Assembly: GCF_026262505.1 (NCBI RefSeq)
Contig: NC_067207.1
Coordinates: 17,452,082 to 17,516,081, forward strand
From: Trichomonas vaginalis G3
Lineage: Eukaryota; Parabasalia; Trichomonadida; Trichomonadidae
Direction of reading: 5' to 3'
DNA length: 64,000 nucleotides
How positions within the stretch are numbered: position 1 is the stretch's first letter; the number at the start of each line of letters is the position of its first letter. A program made the translations under genes and the position numbers. Of the stretch, positions 32,827 to 42,893 are shown in pieces. The notes under the pieces are model-generated. The model did no database searches. It was not told where the DNA came from and saw nothing but the letters and a program-made list of their open reading frames with translations.

Positions 32827-34137
32827 ATGATTGAAGTTTCTCTTGGATCTCATTATCTAGCCAGTTCAGCACTATATAAACATGACAATGCATTTTCATT
32901 TATAATAAATGGTAAAGAGTTTGCAACAACAAAGCATCATGCGATTTGTTTATCAAATAAAGTGAAAGATTTATTTTTCCAAGATAATACTATAAATAAT
33001 CTTTCAATAATTGTTGAGCATGTATCAGAAGAAGTCTGTGAAATCTTTAATGCTTTAATTCTTAAAGGATTATATTCAGGAGAAATATCAATTAACGAAA
33101 GTCAGGAATTATTCTTTATTGGTCGGGAAATAGAAAATTACGAACTAGTTAAGCAGTATTCTTATTATTTTGATAAGATAGAAATGTCTCTTTCAAACTT
33201 TAATGAATTTCTCGATTATTCTAAGCTAATTAACGATTACTCCAAATGCATTAAGTTCATATGTACTAATTTTGACATAATCGACACAAATACACTCATT
33301 AATATCCTAGATAATTTGGGATATGATTTGATTGAACAAATTATGACAAATGATGAATTCATATTGATGAGTGAAAATAAAATTGTAGAAGTAATAATAG
33401 GATTATGCGAAAAATCTAGCAAATACAAACGACTTTTAAAATATATTCAACTTCAATTTTGTACTGTTGAAGGAGTTCAAACTGTTTTTGATTACTATGA
33501 TAAAACTGTATGTTGTGAGGAATGCAAATTATTCATGGACTGCTTTAGAAAAAGATTATTAACTGAAACTAAATTTGGTTGTACTAAAAGAATCCAAATT
33601 TTAGATGATGATCTTAAACTCAAAGTTGAAAAACTTTTTTCAATGCCAAAATCTCCAAAATTATTTGATGAAATCTATCAAACTTTACGCTCGTTAATTA
33701 ACAATGATAAACTTCTTCAATATGCTATTATTAGTGGTTACAATGATGTCAGGGCAGAAAATAATGGTGCAACAGTGCTTATGAGGTCCGCAATAATAAA
33801 TGATTTCGAATTTTTCAAAAAGTTGCATGAACTTGGAGGTGACATACAGGTACTTGATGATTATAATCATAATGCTTTGCATTGGTTCGTTCATAATGGA
33901 AATTTAGAAGCTGTGCAGTATTGTATTCAATATCTTGATGTTAATGCACAAAACAAATATCTGGAAACTCCACTGCACAGTGCATGCCAGTATAACAGAA
34001 CAGAAATTGTAAAAATTTTGTGTTCTTTGCCTAATATTAAATTTAATCTCAAAAATAATAGAAATGTAACACCTCTCGAGAACACCAAGAGCCCAGAAAT
34101 CTATAATATTCTAGTTGCTCATGGAGCACAAAAATAA
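32827..34137 (+). CDS. Ankyrin-repeat protein with trichomonad-type N-terminal domain
   Basis: 436 residues. The first about 240 residues are helical, with a BTB-like beginning (a folded segment SFIINGKEFATTKHHAICLS, then helices) of the kind found at the head of the very large ankyrin family of trichomonads (DUF3447-like). From about 300 there are four ankyrin repeats: NNGATVLMRSAIINDFEF, DDYNHNALHWFVHNGNLEAV, NKYLETPLHSACQYNRTEIV and NNRNVTPLENTKSPEIYNIL, each with the TPLH-type turn. Such proteins are protein-binding scaffolds. The role of this one is unknown. It ends cleanly after the last half repeat. Confidence 0.82.
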   Translation: MIEVSLGSHYLASSALYKHDNAFSFIINGKEFATTKHHAICLSNKVKDLFFQDNTINNLSIIVEHVSEEVCEIFNALILKGLYSGEISINESQELFFIGREIENYELVKQYSYYFDKIEMSLSNFNEFLDYSKLINDYSKCIKFICTNFDIIDTNTLINILDNLGYDLIEQIMTNDEFILMSENKIVEVIIGLCEKSSKYKRLLKYIQLQFCTVEGVQTVFDYYDKTVCCEECKLFMDCFRKRLLTETKFGCTKRIQILDDDLKLKVEKLFSMPKSPKLFDEIYQTLRSLINNDKLLQYAIISGYNDVRAENNGATVLMRSAIINDFEFFKKLHELGGDIQVLDDYNHNALHWFVHNGNLEAVQYCIQYLDVNAQNKYLETPLHSACQYNRTEIVKILCSLPNIKFNLKNNRNVTPLENTKSPEIYNILVAHGAQK

Positions 34138-34636
34138 AAAACATTTCTCAAAAAAATAGTAAAATTAAAGAAAAAATTTCATTTAAATGTAATAAGTAGT
34201 GAATGTAATTAATGGTTATATCTCTTGGATTGTCTTACTAAGTCATGGTTTTTGTATTATTATGGAATATGAAATTTTCGAATTGTCAATAAAATGATAT
34301 TGTATATCTGTGAATCTTACTTATTTTCCTTGCCATGAAAAGTGTATTCGATTCAAAAGGATGGAAAGAAATTGTATATCTTGGGAAATTTTATGAATCT
34401 CTCGTAACCATATCAATAAATGGTACTAAAGATGAATTTGGCAATGATTATATCAGAGTCTAATTTGATAAAATTTTCAATATCGAGGAATTGAAATGTT
34501 TTGCTGTGTTAATTGTCTCAATAAGATTGCTTATCATCAGTCATTTGGTTTTTTGTGTCATATTTAATCTTATTTCCCAATAAATTATCAAGGAAAATGA
34601 TGATAAAGTAATAAAAAAGTGACATTATCAAAATTA
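34138..34636. other. Intergenic
   Basis: Nothing recognised. Confidence 0.4.
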
Positions 34637-34894
34637 ATGGAAAATAAAACAGGCAAAAGAAACGAATTGCACACTAAAATCAATAAATTTAAACAAGACA
34701 CAATTCAAGAAGTTACATTTTGGAAAACATTCGGCTTCGTCATTCAAACTTTCGAACCTATTGATATAATTCCTGAAACCAACGGAGATAAATCATCAAA
34801 CAGCGGAAACGAAGGAAAATTCATTCCCTCACCAACTGTTGTTCAAATTGAACACTTTATTGGACCACATTACACCGAACCTACAGATTTCTAA
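34637..34894 (+). CDS. Small hypothetical protein
   Basis: 85 residues from ATG 34637; an in-frame GTG 18 bases upstream is not taken as start. The N-terminal third is basic (MENKTGKRNELHTKINKFK), the rest is mixed with a hydrophobic FGFVIQTF and a Pro/Ser-rich part. Codon use looks more gene-like than the surroundings (GAA, ACC, GGA). No family recognised, no signal peptide or membrane helix. It could be a real small gene or a remnant. Confidence 0.45.
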   Translation: MENKTGKRNELHTKINKFKQDTIQEVTFWKTFGFVIQTFEPIDIIPETNGDKSSNSGNEGKFIPSPTVVQIEHFIGPHYTEPTDF

Positions 34895-35304
34895 GTTTCA
34901 ATCAATCTATCGATTTATGTTACTTAAAATAAAATCATGTTTTTATTGCTTAATCAAACAACTTCATCCTTTTTCTTTTGCTGATTGTATTTTTTTATAT
35001 CTAACGTTGAGCTGAATTACAAAAGAATTTTCGTAATCCTGACTATAATTTAGGTTTTGTATACTTTGAATTAAAGTCTTTATCCTGAAATTTGAGAACT
35101 TTTTTAAATTATATTGCTGAATATAAAGGTATGAACATTTCTATTATTCTACAATGAATATGTTAAATGGGTCATTATATAAATACTGTAATAAATCACA
35201 TTGTTCCCCTAAAATTAAAAATAAAAATTTCTAGATTCTTTAATAGTTCGATGATTTTAATTGATAGTTGATTTCTATCTAATTTTAAAATGTTTTTTTA
35301 GATT
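34895..35304. other. Intergenic
   Basis: No feature seen before element C. Confidence 0.4.
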
Positions 35305-35306
35305 TA

Positions 35307-36350
35307 AGGGTGCACCCGTATGTACGTTTATTTGAGAGGAGGAGGATTACCCTCTCAATTTTGAGGGATTCGTTAGTTTATTTTCTCGATGAATATGCAA
35401 TAAAATTTGATTTTTACCTTATCAATATACTTCATATAATATACACATGTTCATGTAAAAACTTTTTTCCAAAATCCTCAGGAATTAAGGGATTTTTGAA
35501 TTTTAAGAATTTTTTTCGAATTTTTTCGAAAAAAAAAATATTTTCAGAACAGCCTTAACGGCTAAGATTTAGGAACAATGTTAAGTATCAAAAAGAAAGG
35601 AGGTCTGATATAGACAACATATATCGTTGAAGGTTGAAAAAATCTCTAATATTTGAGCCCAAAATTTCAAATTTTAATTTTTTGAAAAAAGAGGCCACCC
35701 GTATGTACGTTTATTTGAGAGGAGGAGGATTATATTTTTGAAAGGGTGAAACATTATGAATATGTTAATTATATAATAATATGTATTATTATAAAAAAGA
35801 AAAAATAAAGCACGTTAAAATTTTTCTTTCTTGATTTTTTACAAAATCTACTTAGAATTATGCAAAATATGACTAAATAATTATAAATTTCAAGTTAAAT
35901 TTTAATTTTGATAAATAATTTAAATTTCAAAATATCAAGTTCAGTTCGACTATGTATGTAGTAATTCCTCAATAAAGTGCCAAAACCCTATTAAAATATA
36001 TGAACATTTTCAACATTTTAATGTTTTTATTTAAAAATTTGATGGAATATGAGCTTCAAACAATTATTATGTAAATAAAAATAATTAAATATATGTATTT
36101 ATTCGTATTACAACCGTAGTAAGTCGATTCTTCCTTTCTTCTACTGAGGTTTGAATTTGATTTCGAATTGTAAAGAGATTCAAAGGGAAAATACTAGCGG
36201 ATAAAAACTACCTCCATGAAAGGGTCATAATGGACTCAAGTTGTATTTTTTGATATTTTTTGCTTTTCGAGCCTAAATAGGTAGCCAAGATAATGCCTAA
36301 AAATAAGGTTCTAAATTCTGAAGTTTACATGATCCTCTCGTGTGCACCCT
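35307..36350. mobile_element. Non-coding TIR element C (AGGGTGCAC ends, TA flanks)
   Basis: Begins AGGGTGCACCCGTATG and ends with the complement of AGGGTGCACACGAGAGG; TA lies on both sides (35305-35306, 36351-36352). 1,044 bp, no transposase. Inside, a 30-odd-base segment starting CACCCGTATGTACGTTTATT occurs twice in the same direction, at about 35313 and 35696. Part of the element (from 35898 on) is repeated in reverse at 63550-64000 as part of the large palindrome. Confidence 0.68.
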
Positions 36351-36487
36351 TAACTTTTTCCAAAAAAATGAGAATTTTATGATTTTAAATAAAAACTCTG
36401 TAGAATTGATTTTCATTTTTTGATTTTTGAAAAAAATTTGGAAAATGAACTACAATTGCGGACGTATATACAGATACTGTAATATCG

Positions 36488-36492
<5 letters not shown>
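35898..36492 (+). repeat. Large palindrome, left arm, part 1
   Basis: 35898-36492 is the reverse complement of about 63407-64000, with only a handful of mismatches seen by eye. Together with 60230-61063 it forms one arm, split by the Polinton insertion. The other arm runs beyond the window edge, so the full extent is not known. Confidence 0.9.
36488..36492. repeat. Target-site duplication AATTT (left)
   Basis: AATTT at 36488-36492 and again at 60230-60234 borders the Polinton. The unoccupied copy in the palindrome's right arm (about 63407-63414) has the site once, as CGAATTTTCAT in reverse, which fixes the duplication at 5 bp. Polintons are known to make 5-6 bp duplications. Confidence 0.88.
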
Positions 36493-36520
<28 letters not shown>

Positions 36521-36557
36521 TAGTGGGGCTTCCAGGGGCTGCGCCCCTTCTAGCCCC
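36493..36557 (+). repeat. Polinton terminal inverted repeat, left
   Basis: 27 A residues (36493-36519), then GTAGTGGGGCTTCCAGG and, after a short variable stretch, TTCTAGCCCC. The right end has the same blocks in reverse with a different short middle; each middle is itself self-complementary (GGGGCTGCGCCCC here). Confidence 0.85.
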
Positions 36558-36598
36558 GAAGATGTTTAGTATAAATGAAGTTTTTATTCGGAAAATTG

Positions 36599-37480
36599 TT
36601 AGTCTTCTGGTGTGAATTCGGAGGACTCTTCTTGGATAGAGTTTTGTATTTCCTCCTCCTCTTCTTCTTCCTCCATTGCTTCTGGGAAGAAGCCTTCTTC
36701 TGGGTCGAAAACATTATATAATGTGTAATTGAATGACACATTATATCTTTCTTTGCGTTCGCTCCTGACAAAGAACTTAGTTCCAGGAATACAGAAGACT
36801 TCTGTGCGTTGGAAAAGCTGATGTCCTGGAACGAATTTGGCAATTAGAGACTTCTTTTTTCCGAATTGTTCAGGAGTTTCCATGACGACAGTAACAACAT
36901 CTCCATCTGCGAGGTCTTGTTGTTGTTCGGAAAGGTAAAGAGCAATGATATGAATGGTTGCTGCGTTGAATTCGAGAAAGTCGAATTCAAATTGTGTTGT
37001 CGTATAACATTCAAACCATTTTGTACAGTTGTCTCCGAACTCGTCAACGTATTCATCTTCGTCATATCCGTAACTAAAGACTTGGAATTCAGCAATTCTC
37101 TTGTCGAATGACCGTTGCATGTAACGAGGAAGATTTTGACGAACTTGGTATAAAGTTCTCAACATTATAAGCTTAGTAAATGTTGGAAAATACTGAACTA
37201 AGACATCGCTAAGCTCAATTGGATTTGGAATTGTCTTAGTAAGTTCAATTGAACTAGCAATTGCTTTGTTCAGAACTTCACAGAACTGAGTATTGTATGT
37301 AGCGTCTGGTTGTGTGTTTTCTTCGGCGTCTTTGAGATATTTAGAGCAAATTTGTTGAAGAATTTCTCTTAATTCGTTGTTAGATTTTTTGGTGGTTATT
37401 CTAACCGCTGTGCCGGTTCTTGGAGGTTGTGGGGCTTTGGCTTTGGTTAGCGGTTGAGAATTGTTAATGTTGGCTTCCAT
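36599..37480 (-). CDS. Polinton protein of unknown function (293 aa)
   Basis: 293 residues from ATG 37480. The N-terminus is Pro/Lys-rich, the middle is helical (residues about 35-130), followed by an acidic DEDEYVDEF stretch and a mixed alpha/beta part with FVPGHQLF and VFCIPGTKFFV blocks, and the C-terminus is Glu-rich. No family recognised. It is the gene nearest the left end, transcribed toward it, and divergent from the large pre-capsid gene across a 470-bp region with many CAACGG motifs. Confidence 0.7.
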   Translation of the reverse strand: MEANINNSQPLTKAKAPQPPRTGTAVRITTKKSNNELREILQQICSKYLKDAEENTQPDATYNTQFCEVLNKAIASSIELTKTIPNPIELSDVLVQYFPTFTKLIMLRTLYQVRQNLPRYMQRSFDKRIAEFQVFSYGYDEDEYVDEFGDNCTKWFECYTTTQFEFDFLEFNAATIHIIALYLSEQQQDLADGDVVTVVMETPEQFGKKKSLIAKFVPGHQLFQRTEVFCIPGTKFFVRSERKERYNVSFNYTLYNVFDPEEGFFPEAMEEEEEEEEIQNSIQEESSEFTPED

Positions 37481-37953
37481 TAGACAAAAATGAACTGTTT
37501 TTTTTCGGACTACTCATAGAAAAGTTTGAGATAAACCGTTTTCGTCAACGGAGACCCCCTCTATTTTTTTATTTTATTGAAAAGTCTCCGTTGGCAAACC
37601 GTTCCATCTCAAATATTGAATGAACTATAAACGTTTTTTGTTTTCTATACATACTTTTTTGTCCAACGGTAAAACTTTTTACACAACGGTTTTTGAGAGT
37701 CGTCGCCGTTGACTTTTTTGTAGAGCACTCAAAATAGTATAACTTTGTCCGGACAAGTAAGGGTCTATCGTCGCTACAGGAAAAGTTACGGGCGTTCCAA
37801 GGAAGTATACTTTGAGAAGCCTTTCCCCCTTATAGAATGAGATAGGACGGTTATTTTACAAAACTGACAACACTTTGACCGAGTAGTTTTTTGTGCTGAA
37901 CAAAAAGTGTCATATAAACATCTGTCAAAAACCGCTTTTTAACTTCACTTAAA
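37481..37953. promoter_or_regulatory. Divergent control region with CAACGG/CCGTTG cluster
   Basis: About eight AACGG or CCGTT cores lie within 37530-37720, including a 10-bp stem CAACGGAGAC (37546-37555) with its exact complement GTCTCCGTTG (37584-37593) around a T-rich loop. CAACGG fits the YAACNG consensus of Myb proteins. The CTTTTTAACTT block near 37936 before the plus-strand ATG fits the element-wide promoter motif. Confidence 0.5.
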
Positions 37954-40900
37954 ATGCCACGTAAGCTACGTAAGAATATACGTAAGAGGAAGAGAGCATT
38001 GAAACATCCAATAGTAAAACTGACACCACAACAACAGTTGCAACAACAAATGCTGAATGACCCCACTATGTTGCAACAAATGTCAAGCAATCCTATGCTT
38101 TTAAACCGAGTTATTGGTGCACAGAGTGGAGGTTTAAGAGCGGCACTTTTAGCGAAAATGGCAGGCTATGGTGGAGCTGCAGACGGAACAGCTTATAACC
38201 CTCAAAGTCAAATGAATTTGAGTTCACTCAAAAATCAAATAACAGATGTCAAAAAGTCAAACATAGACATACAGAAACAAATAAGTGAAAACGAAAAGAA
38301 ACTAGAATATGACAGACACACAAAGAAACTCAATGAGTTAAACGTAGAGAAAAAGAAGAAAGAAGAACAACTGAAAGAACTAAGTACAGAGGAATATGCG
38401 AAAAAAGTGTCAGAAAAAGCAGCAGAAGTAGCAAAAATGGAACAAGATGTTGTAAATTTGAAAAACCATACTACTCAATATAAAGTACTGAAAGATGAAG
38501 AGATAAAACAAAAAGCCCTGAAGACATATATGGATAGCGATGAGTATAAAAAAGAAGTTGAAGCAAATGTAAAGGCAGAAAAACTTTTACAGTTGCAAAA
38601 CCAAACCGTACAGTATGAAAACTTAGCACAAGAAAGTAAAAATAACGACGCAGCCATGCAAAAGGCAATGAAAAGCGCAGAATATATAAAAGCTAACAAT
38701 GACTGGTTAGATGCCCAAGCCAACGCCAAAGCAGCCCAACTTATAGGGTCAATAAGGACAAAAATACAAGCGGATGAAGACAGTTCAAATGAAGCTTTAA
38801 CAAATGCTGACTTTAAGAACGCCTTCGAAGCTCTTCATAGTAAGGTGAAACAAGTGAACGACTTCTCATCTGGAAAGAAACTGAAGTCTGAAGGTTTCGA
38901 CAAAGAGTTAAGAGAAGTAGCACAAAATATGACGAAAATAACAGATGCAGCAACGAGACAGGCAGTTCAAAGTGCCTATGACGCCGTTAGAGCAACTGTT
39001 GTGGAAAGTCAAGAAAAAGAGTTACAACAGACCAAAACAGACCTAGTAAATGCTTTCTTAAAAACGAAAAGTCAGGTAGGACATTATGCTGCAGATGGAA
39101 CATATGTGCCAGCTGGTGGAACTTATATACCAGCTGGTGGAACTTATATACTAGCTAGTGGAACTTATATACCACCAAACCCTCCAAGAGAAGCACCTGC
39201 ACCAGGACTACCTAAAACATTTACATCGTCACATGGACACAGACACAGGCATGCACCAAAACCAACACAACAACCAGCACAACAACCACCTCCACAACCA
39301 GCACAGCAACCAACACAACAACCAACACAACAACCAACAGTTCAAAACCCTGCACCACAACCAACAGTTCAAAACACTGCACCACAACCAACAGTTCAAA
39401 ACACTGCACCACAAACAGAGCAAGGACATAAAAGAAGTAGAGAACAAGGAAACCAAGAATTCTTAAAAATGCTTAAGGAAAATTATGGTTACCCAGATAC
39501 TCTTGACTTTAGTGACAGATATAAAGAAGCTATTAGAAAGTTCAAGGAAGGAAATACTGACCCGAACCTATTTAGCTTTATGGTTCAGCACCAAATGGGA
39601 TATAATTTCAAACCTGGAAAATACAAGCTCGCTAAGGGATATGATTTAATAGCATATCATCCAAATGACATGACTGAATTTACTCCGAGATATTTGGTGT
39701 CAGAGATAAATGATAATTCAACTATCTTCATGAAACGCGTAAAAAATAGAGACGGAACGAAAGAAGAAAGGGTTATGAATGCGGATGGCTTAAATAGGGA
39801 ACTTGTTGAAAACGGTCTCGGAATATATGAAATGCCAGCAGATGAGGTACAAGAAACTCCACAGGAAGAAGTTCAGATACAACCAGACATGGAAGAAATA
39901 GTTCAGCAACAACAGCTAGAAGAGCCTGAAGGAAACGAACAAGTCCTTCCTTTGGAAACTAACTTCACAGAACTAGATGAAGATTTGGAACAGCCGAAAA
40001 ATCTTGACCCTCAACAAGAGTATGCGGAGAATATGGAATATTTCCAAGAGTCTAAAAAAAATTCGGCTGACATAGTAGAAGAATATCGAAAAATGTTTGC
40101 CGACATACAAAAGACTCCAACATCAGATGAAAATATCCAGCATAGAATGGAAGAACTGAAAAAAAATGTACACAAATACAACAACCCTTTTTACTTACGA
40201 GCATTTAACGTTCAATCTTCGGATGAACTCGGTGAAAATAAAAGGTTAAATTTCAAGAAAACATATAGAAATGAAACATTGTTTAAAGTTCATTCAGAAC
40301 CTAGCCAATATGGAAACAAACCTACTTTTGTTTCTGCAGACGATGGAACTACAATGAGATGGGGTCATAAAGCTAATCCGGATAGGTGGTTCATAAACTT
40401 ACAACCACAATTCCAAGAAGTTGTAGACGCAATGGAAGTGAATGGTGAACCAGATGTAGCTGGTATTTTCAGCGCGGCTTTAATGCCATTGAAAGATATG
40501 AAAGATGCAGATATTTTGGACCAGTATGAAATGAACATGGCTGATGGAAATATAACACCTGACGTTCTAGAACATTTATCTCAAAGAACTACACAGAACC
40601 ATAGAGATGGTATATTTGGTGAAGAGTTTAGAAAGAAAGTTAGGGAGGGAGAAGGAAGAGAACCTATTGTACATGACCTTGCAAACGAAAGTTTACAAAA
40701 TGTCATAAAAACTTACTTTGCAGGCGATGAATCGAGAAGGGATGAATATTTAAGAAAACTCAAATGGACAGTACCAAATGAAATGTTAGTATTGAAAAAC
40801 ATGTTCCTTGACAAAATAAAACCAACTACAGAAATAAACGACGCAAGACTGAAAGATTGGGTAAAAGCTTTCCCATTCACAAAAGATATAGTTGGTAACA

Positions 40901-41253
40901 TGGAAAGAAAACCAGAATGGCTACAAAAACATATATTTGGAAACGAGCATATTCCATATGGACAGGCACTGTTTGAAGAGCTTGAACCGGAAACTCAGGA
41001 AAGAGTCATGCAAACAATACGCGAAGACTCAAATACAGACTATGACAAACTCTTTCTAGGATATAGGTTACCTGAGATGGGCGACCAGAGCCAAAAGGCA
41101 AAAAGGACATGGGAAATTTGCAACATACTAGATGAACATAATGCAAAGATGCAACAACTTCAAGCAGAGGGCAATGAAGGAAAAAGAAGAGTTAAAAACT
41201 CAGTCAGGAAGAAAGTAAAGCTTGGTCCACGTGGGTTCTATTATGACATATAA
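37954..41253 (+). CDS. Large Polinton protein upstream of the capsid gene (1099 aa)
   Basis: 1099 residues from ATG 37954, directly before the major capsid gene (32-bp gap), so likely a late or structural gene (inference). The N-terminus is very basic (MPRKLRKNIRKRKRALKH), then Gln/Met-rich; about 90-380 is long coiled coil; about 380-410 has four copies of GTY(V/I)(P/L)A(G/S)G; about 425-490 is Pro/Gln/Thr-rich with PTQQP and QPTVQNTAP repeats; the C-terminal about 600 residues form a non-repetitive, probably globular part. No polymerase motifs (no YxDTD) are present, so it is not the missing PolB. No family recognised; the length is consistent with a virion or core protein. Confidence 0.75.
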   Translation: MPRKLRKNIRKRKRALKHPIVKLTPQQQLQQQMLNDPTMLQQMSSNPMLLNRVIGAQSGGLRAALLAKMAGYGGAADGTAYNPQSQMNLSSLKNQITDVKKSNIDIQKQISENEKKLEYDRHTKKLNELNVEKKKKEEQLKELSTEEYAKKVSEKAAEVAKMEQDVVNLKNHTTQYKVLKDEEIKQKALKTYMDSDEYKKEVEANVKAEKLLQLQNQTVQYENLAQESKNNDAAMQKAMKSAEYIKANNDWLDAQANAKAAQLIGSIRTKIQADEDSSNEALTNADFKNAFEALHSKVKQVNDFSSGKKLKSEGFDKELREVAQNMTKITDAATRQAVQSAYDAVRATVVESQEKELQQTKTDLVNAFLKTKSQVGHYAADGTYVPAGGTYIPAGGTYILASGTYIPPNPPREAPAPGLPKTFTSSHGHRHRHAPKPTQQPAQQPPPQPAQQPTQQPTQQPTVQNPAPQPTVQNTAPQPTVQNTAPQTEQGHKRSREQGNQEFLKMLKENYGYPDTLDFSDRYKEAIRKFKEGNTDPNLFSFMVQHQMGYNFKPGKYKLAKGYDLIAYHPNDMTEFTPRYLVSEINDNSTIFMKRVKNRDGTKEERVMNADGLNRELVENGLGIYEMPADEVQETPQEEVQIQPDMEEIVQQQQLEEPEGNEQVLPLETNFTELDEDLEQPKNLDPQQEYAENMEYFQESKKNSADIVEEYRKMFADIQKTPTSDENIQHRMEELKKNVHKYNNPFYLRAFNVQSSDELGENKRLNFKKTYRNETLFKVHSEPSQYGNKPTFVSADDGTTMRWGHKANPDRWFINLQPQFQEVVDAMEVNGEPDVAGIFSAALMPLKDMKDADILDQYEMNMADGNITPDVLEHLSQRTTQNHRDGIFGEEFRKKVREGEGREPIVHDLANESLQNVIKTYFAGDESRRDEYLRKLKWTVPNEMLVLKNMFLDKIKPTTEINDARLKDWVKAFPFTKDIVGNMERKPEWLQKHIFGNEHIPYGQALFEELEPETQERVMQTIREDSNTDYDKLFLGYRLPEMGDQSQKAKRTWEICNILDEHNAKMQQLQAEGNEGKRRVKNSVRKKVKLGPRGFYYDI

Positions 41254-41285
41254 ATCCAACTATTCTATATTTTTACTCATATGAA

Positions 41286-42893
41286 ATGTACGCCGCTCAG
41301 AATATAACGCCAACAGTTTTGGATGCCATGAATGGAAATGTTTCCGAATGGTATAACGAATGCGACAATGCCATTAGAAGGTCAGAAATAGTTCCTGGAA
41401 CTTACGAATATACAACTGCTGTTTCTTATGGAAATGTAGGTGAGTTTGGAGAAGGTTCTTCAACAACAGTAGATATTGCTTGCGACAGGTTTCATATAAT
41501 TTCTATTGACAACTCTTTCTTATACGTGGAACAAGACATTGAAATAAAACCTTCTGCCAAGTTGTCTGACAAGAAAGGTTGCAATGGAATTTTCTATGTC
41601 GGATACCAATATGCTCCAGAAGTTTTTATGGGATATAAGATATATTCTAACTCTGACTTAGTTCAAACAGTAACATGGGCAAACTATGAATGGTTCGCTT
41701 TAAGAAACTCAGTACAACCACAAGCTAGAGAACAAACAGACCAGTATGCAACTATTGAGAAAATAAGAAGACTTGACCCTAACGTTCCAGGAGTTTATGT
41801 TGACCTTTCTGGACAAACTGCAGCAGCAGTAACCAAAGTAAAACTGAAACTTAGAGTTCCTTTGTCATCTTTCCTCATCTTCAGGTTTTTAAGATACTTG
41901 CCAAACTGGGCAGGAAAAATTTCTATCGAACTTACTCCAAGCAAAAATAACTTAGTCATTGCACCAACACAAGACCCATTCACTCTTACAGAAGTAGTGG
42001 GAACAAATAAAATGTCATTCGCCGACTTTTGCAAAAACAAAGTTGACTTAGACTTTGGTTTCTCAAACCTCAACACTGAAGTAAACTATTATTTCAATGC
42101 TGCTGGAGATGCTTGGGACCCAGTTAAGTTCACATGCGAAAAGTTTGAATGCAAGAGAATAGAAAGCAGACTTGCAGTCTATATGTTGGACCCAGATATT
42201 TCAAATGCTTTAGCTGCCAAATATATTGCAGTTCCACTTATGTTCCCTATACACCAAATATCTGTCAAAGACTTTGCAGGTGAAGTTGGAAACCAAAGTG
42301 CTGACCCAGGTGCAAGAACAGATATTGCTTTAACAACTGCAATGAAACATGCAGATACTATGTTTGTACTGTTCAGACGAACTATAAATGACTATTCTTG
42401 CTTCTACAACCCTGGTATTAAATACCATATAAACATAGATGGCAAATACTATCCAAGAGAAGAATATTCTACAGTTGAGGATATGAGGTCATACAACTTG
42501 ACATTAGATGCTATGAACTTTAACAACAACTTCACAACAACCATTAACCCTGAAATGCAAAGTTCTATTATGCCATATGTGAAAGTATGGACTCATACAG
42601 GAGGTCAAAAAACTCAATATACAAATGGAGACCGTTCAAACTTTTGGCTTGGCATTCCATTTGCTGACTCAGAAGACTTTATGGGTGGTATTTCAACTGT
42701 TGGTACAGTTCAAATACAATATACTGGTGACAGAGACGGTCCAGATGAATTGAAAGCAAAGAAGTTTACAAAACCAATAGCACTTTTCACGGAAGATGCT
42801 CTTTTGAAGATTCGTTCGATGAAACCTGCTGGGGCTCCTCAGATTGGCATAACGACAGCTTCCATCGAGCAGATTTTGGCAGCAGGTCAGTAA
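41286..42893 (+). CDS. Major capsid protein (double jelly-roll type)
   Basis: 535 residues, beta-rich through the whole length, with no signal or membrane helix. Position next to the penton candidate and packaging ATPase, length and strand-rich blocks (VDIACDRFHIISIDNSFLY; KLKLRVPLSSFLIFRFLRYL) fit Polinton major capsid proteins, which build a pseudo-hexagonal capsid shell. Frame intact. Upstream ATATTTTTACTC before the ATG fits the element promoter motif. The last 107 bp overlap a small gene on the other strand. Confidence 0.75.
   Translation: MYAAQNITPTVLDAMNGNVSEWYNECDNAIRRSEIVPGTYEYTTAVSYGNVGEFGEGSSTTVDIACDRFHIISIDNSFLYVEQDIEIKPSAKLSDKKGCNGIFYVGYQYAPEVFMGYKIYSNSDLVQTVTWANYEWFALRNSVQPQAREQTDQYATIEKIRRLDPNVPGVYVDLSGQTAAAVTKVKLKLRVPLSSFLIFRFLRYLPNWAGKISIELTPSKNNLVIAPTQDPFTLTEVVGTNKMSFADFCKNKVDLDFGFSNLNTEVNYYFNAAGDAWDPVKFTCEKFECKRIESRLAVYMLDPDISNALAAKYIAVPLMFPIHQISVKDFAGEVGNQSADPGARTDIALTTAMKHADTMFVLFRRTINDYSCFYNPGIKYHINIDGKYYPREEYSTVEDMRSYNLTLDAMNFNNNFTTTINPEMQSSIMPYVKVWTHTGGQKTQYTNGDRSNFWLGIPFADSEDFMGGISTVGTVQIQYTGDRDGPDELKAKKFTKPIALFTEDALLKIRSMKPAGAPQIGITTASIEQILAAGQ

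Noticed and set aside
36493-36519. A-run at the element's left tip as a LINE/SINE poly-A tail
   Set aside because: Matched by a T-run at the other end as part of inverted repeats, so it belongs to the Polinton ends.
36599-37480. Thought of an ADP-ribosyltransferase-like fold for the 293-residue protein from its FCIPGTKFFV block
   Set aside because: One short resemblance only, with no supporting catalytic pattern visible; left as unknown.
39158-39466. 102-codon Gln/His-rich frame
   Set aside because: Frame-shifted shadow of the Pro/Gln repeat in the 1099-residue gene.
37954-41253. Thought this could be the missing PolB from its length
   Set aside because: Coiled-coil and Pro/Gln repeats; no family B polymerase motifs.
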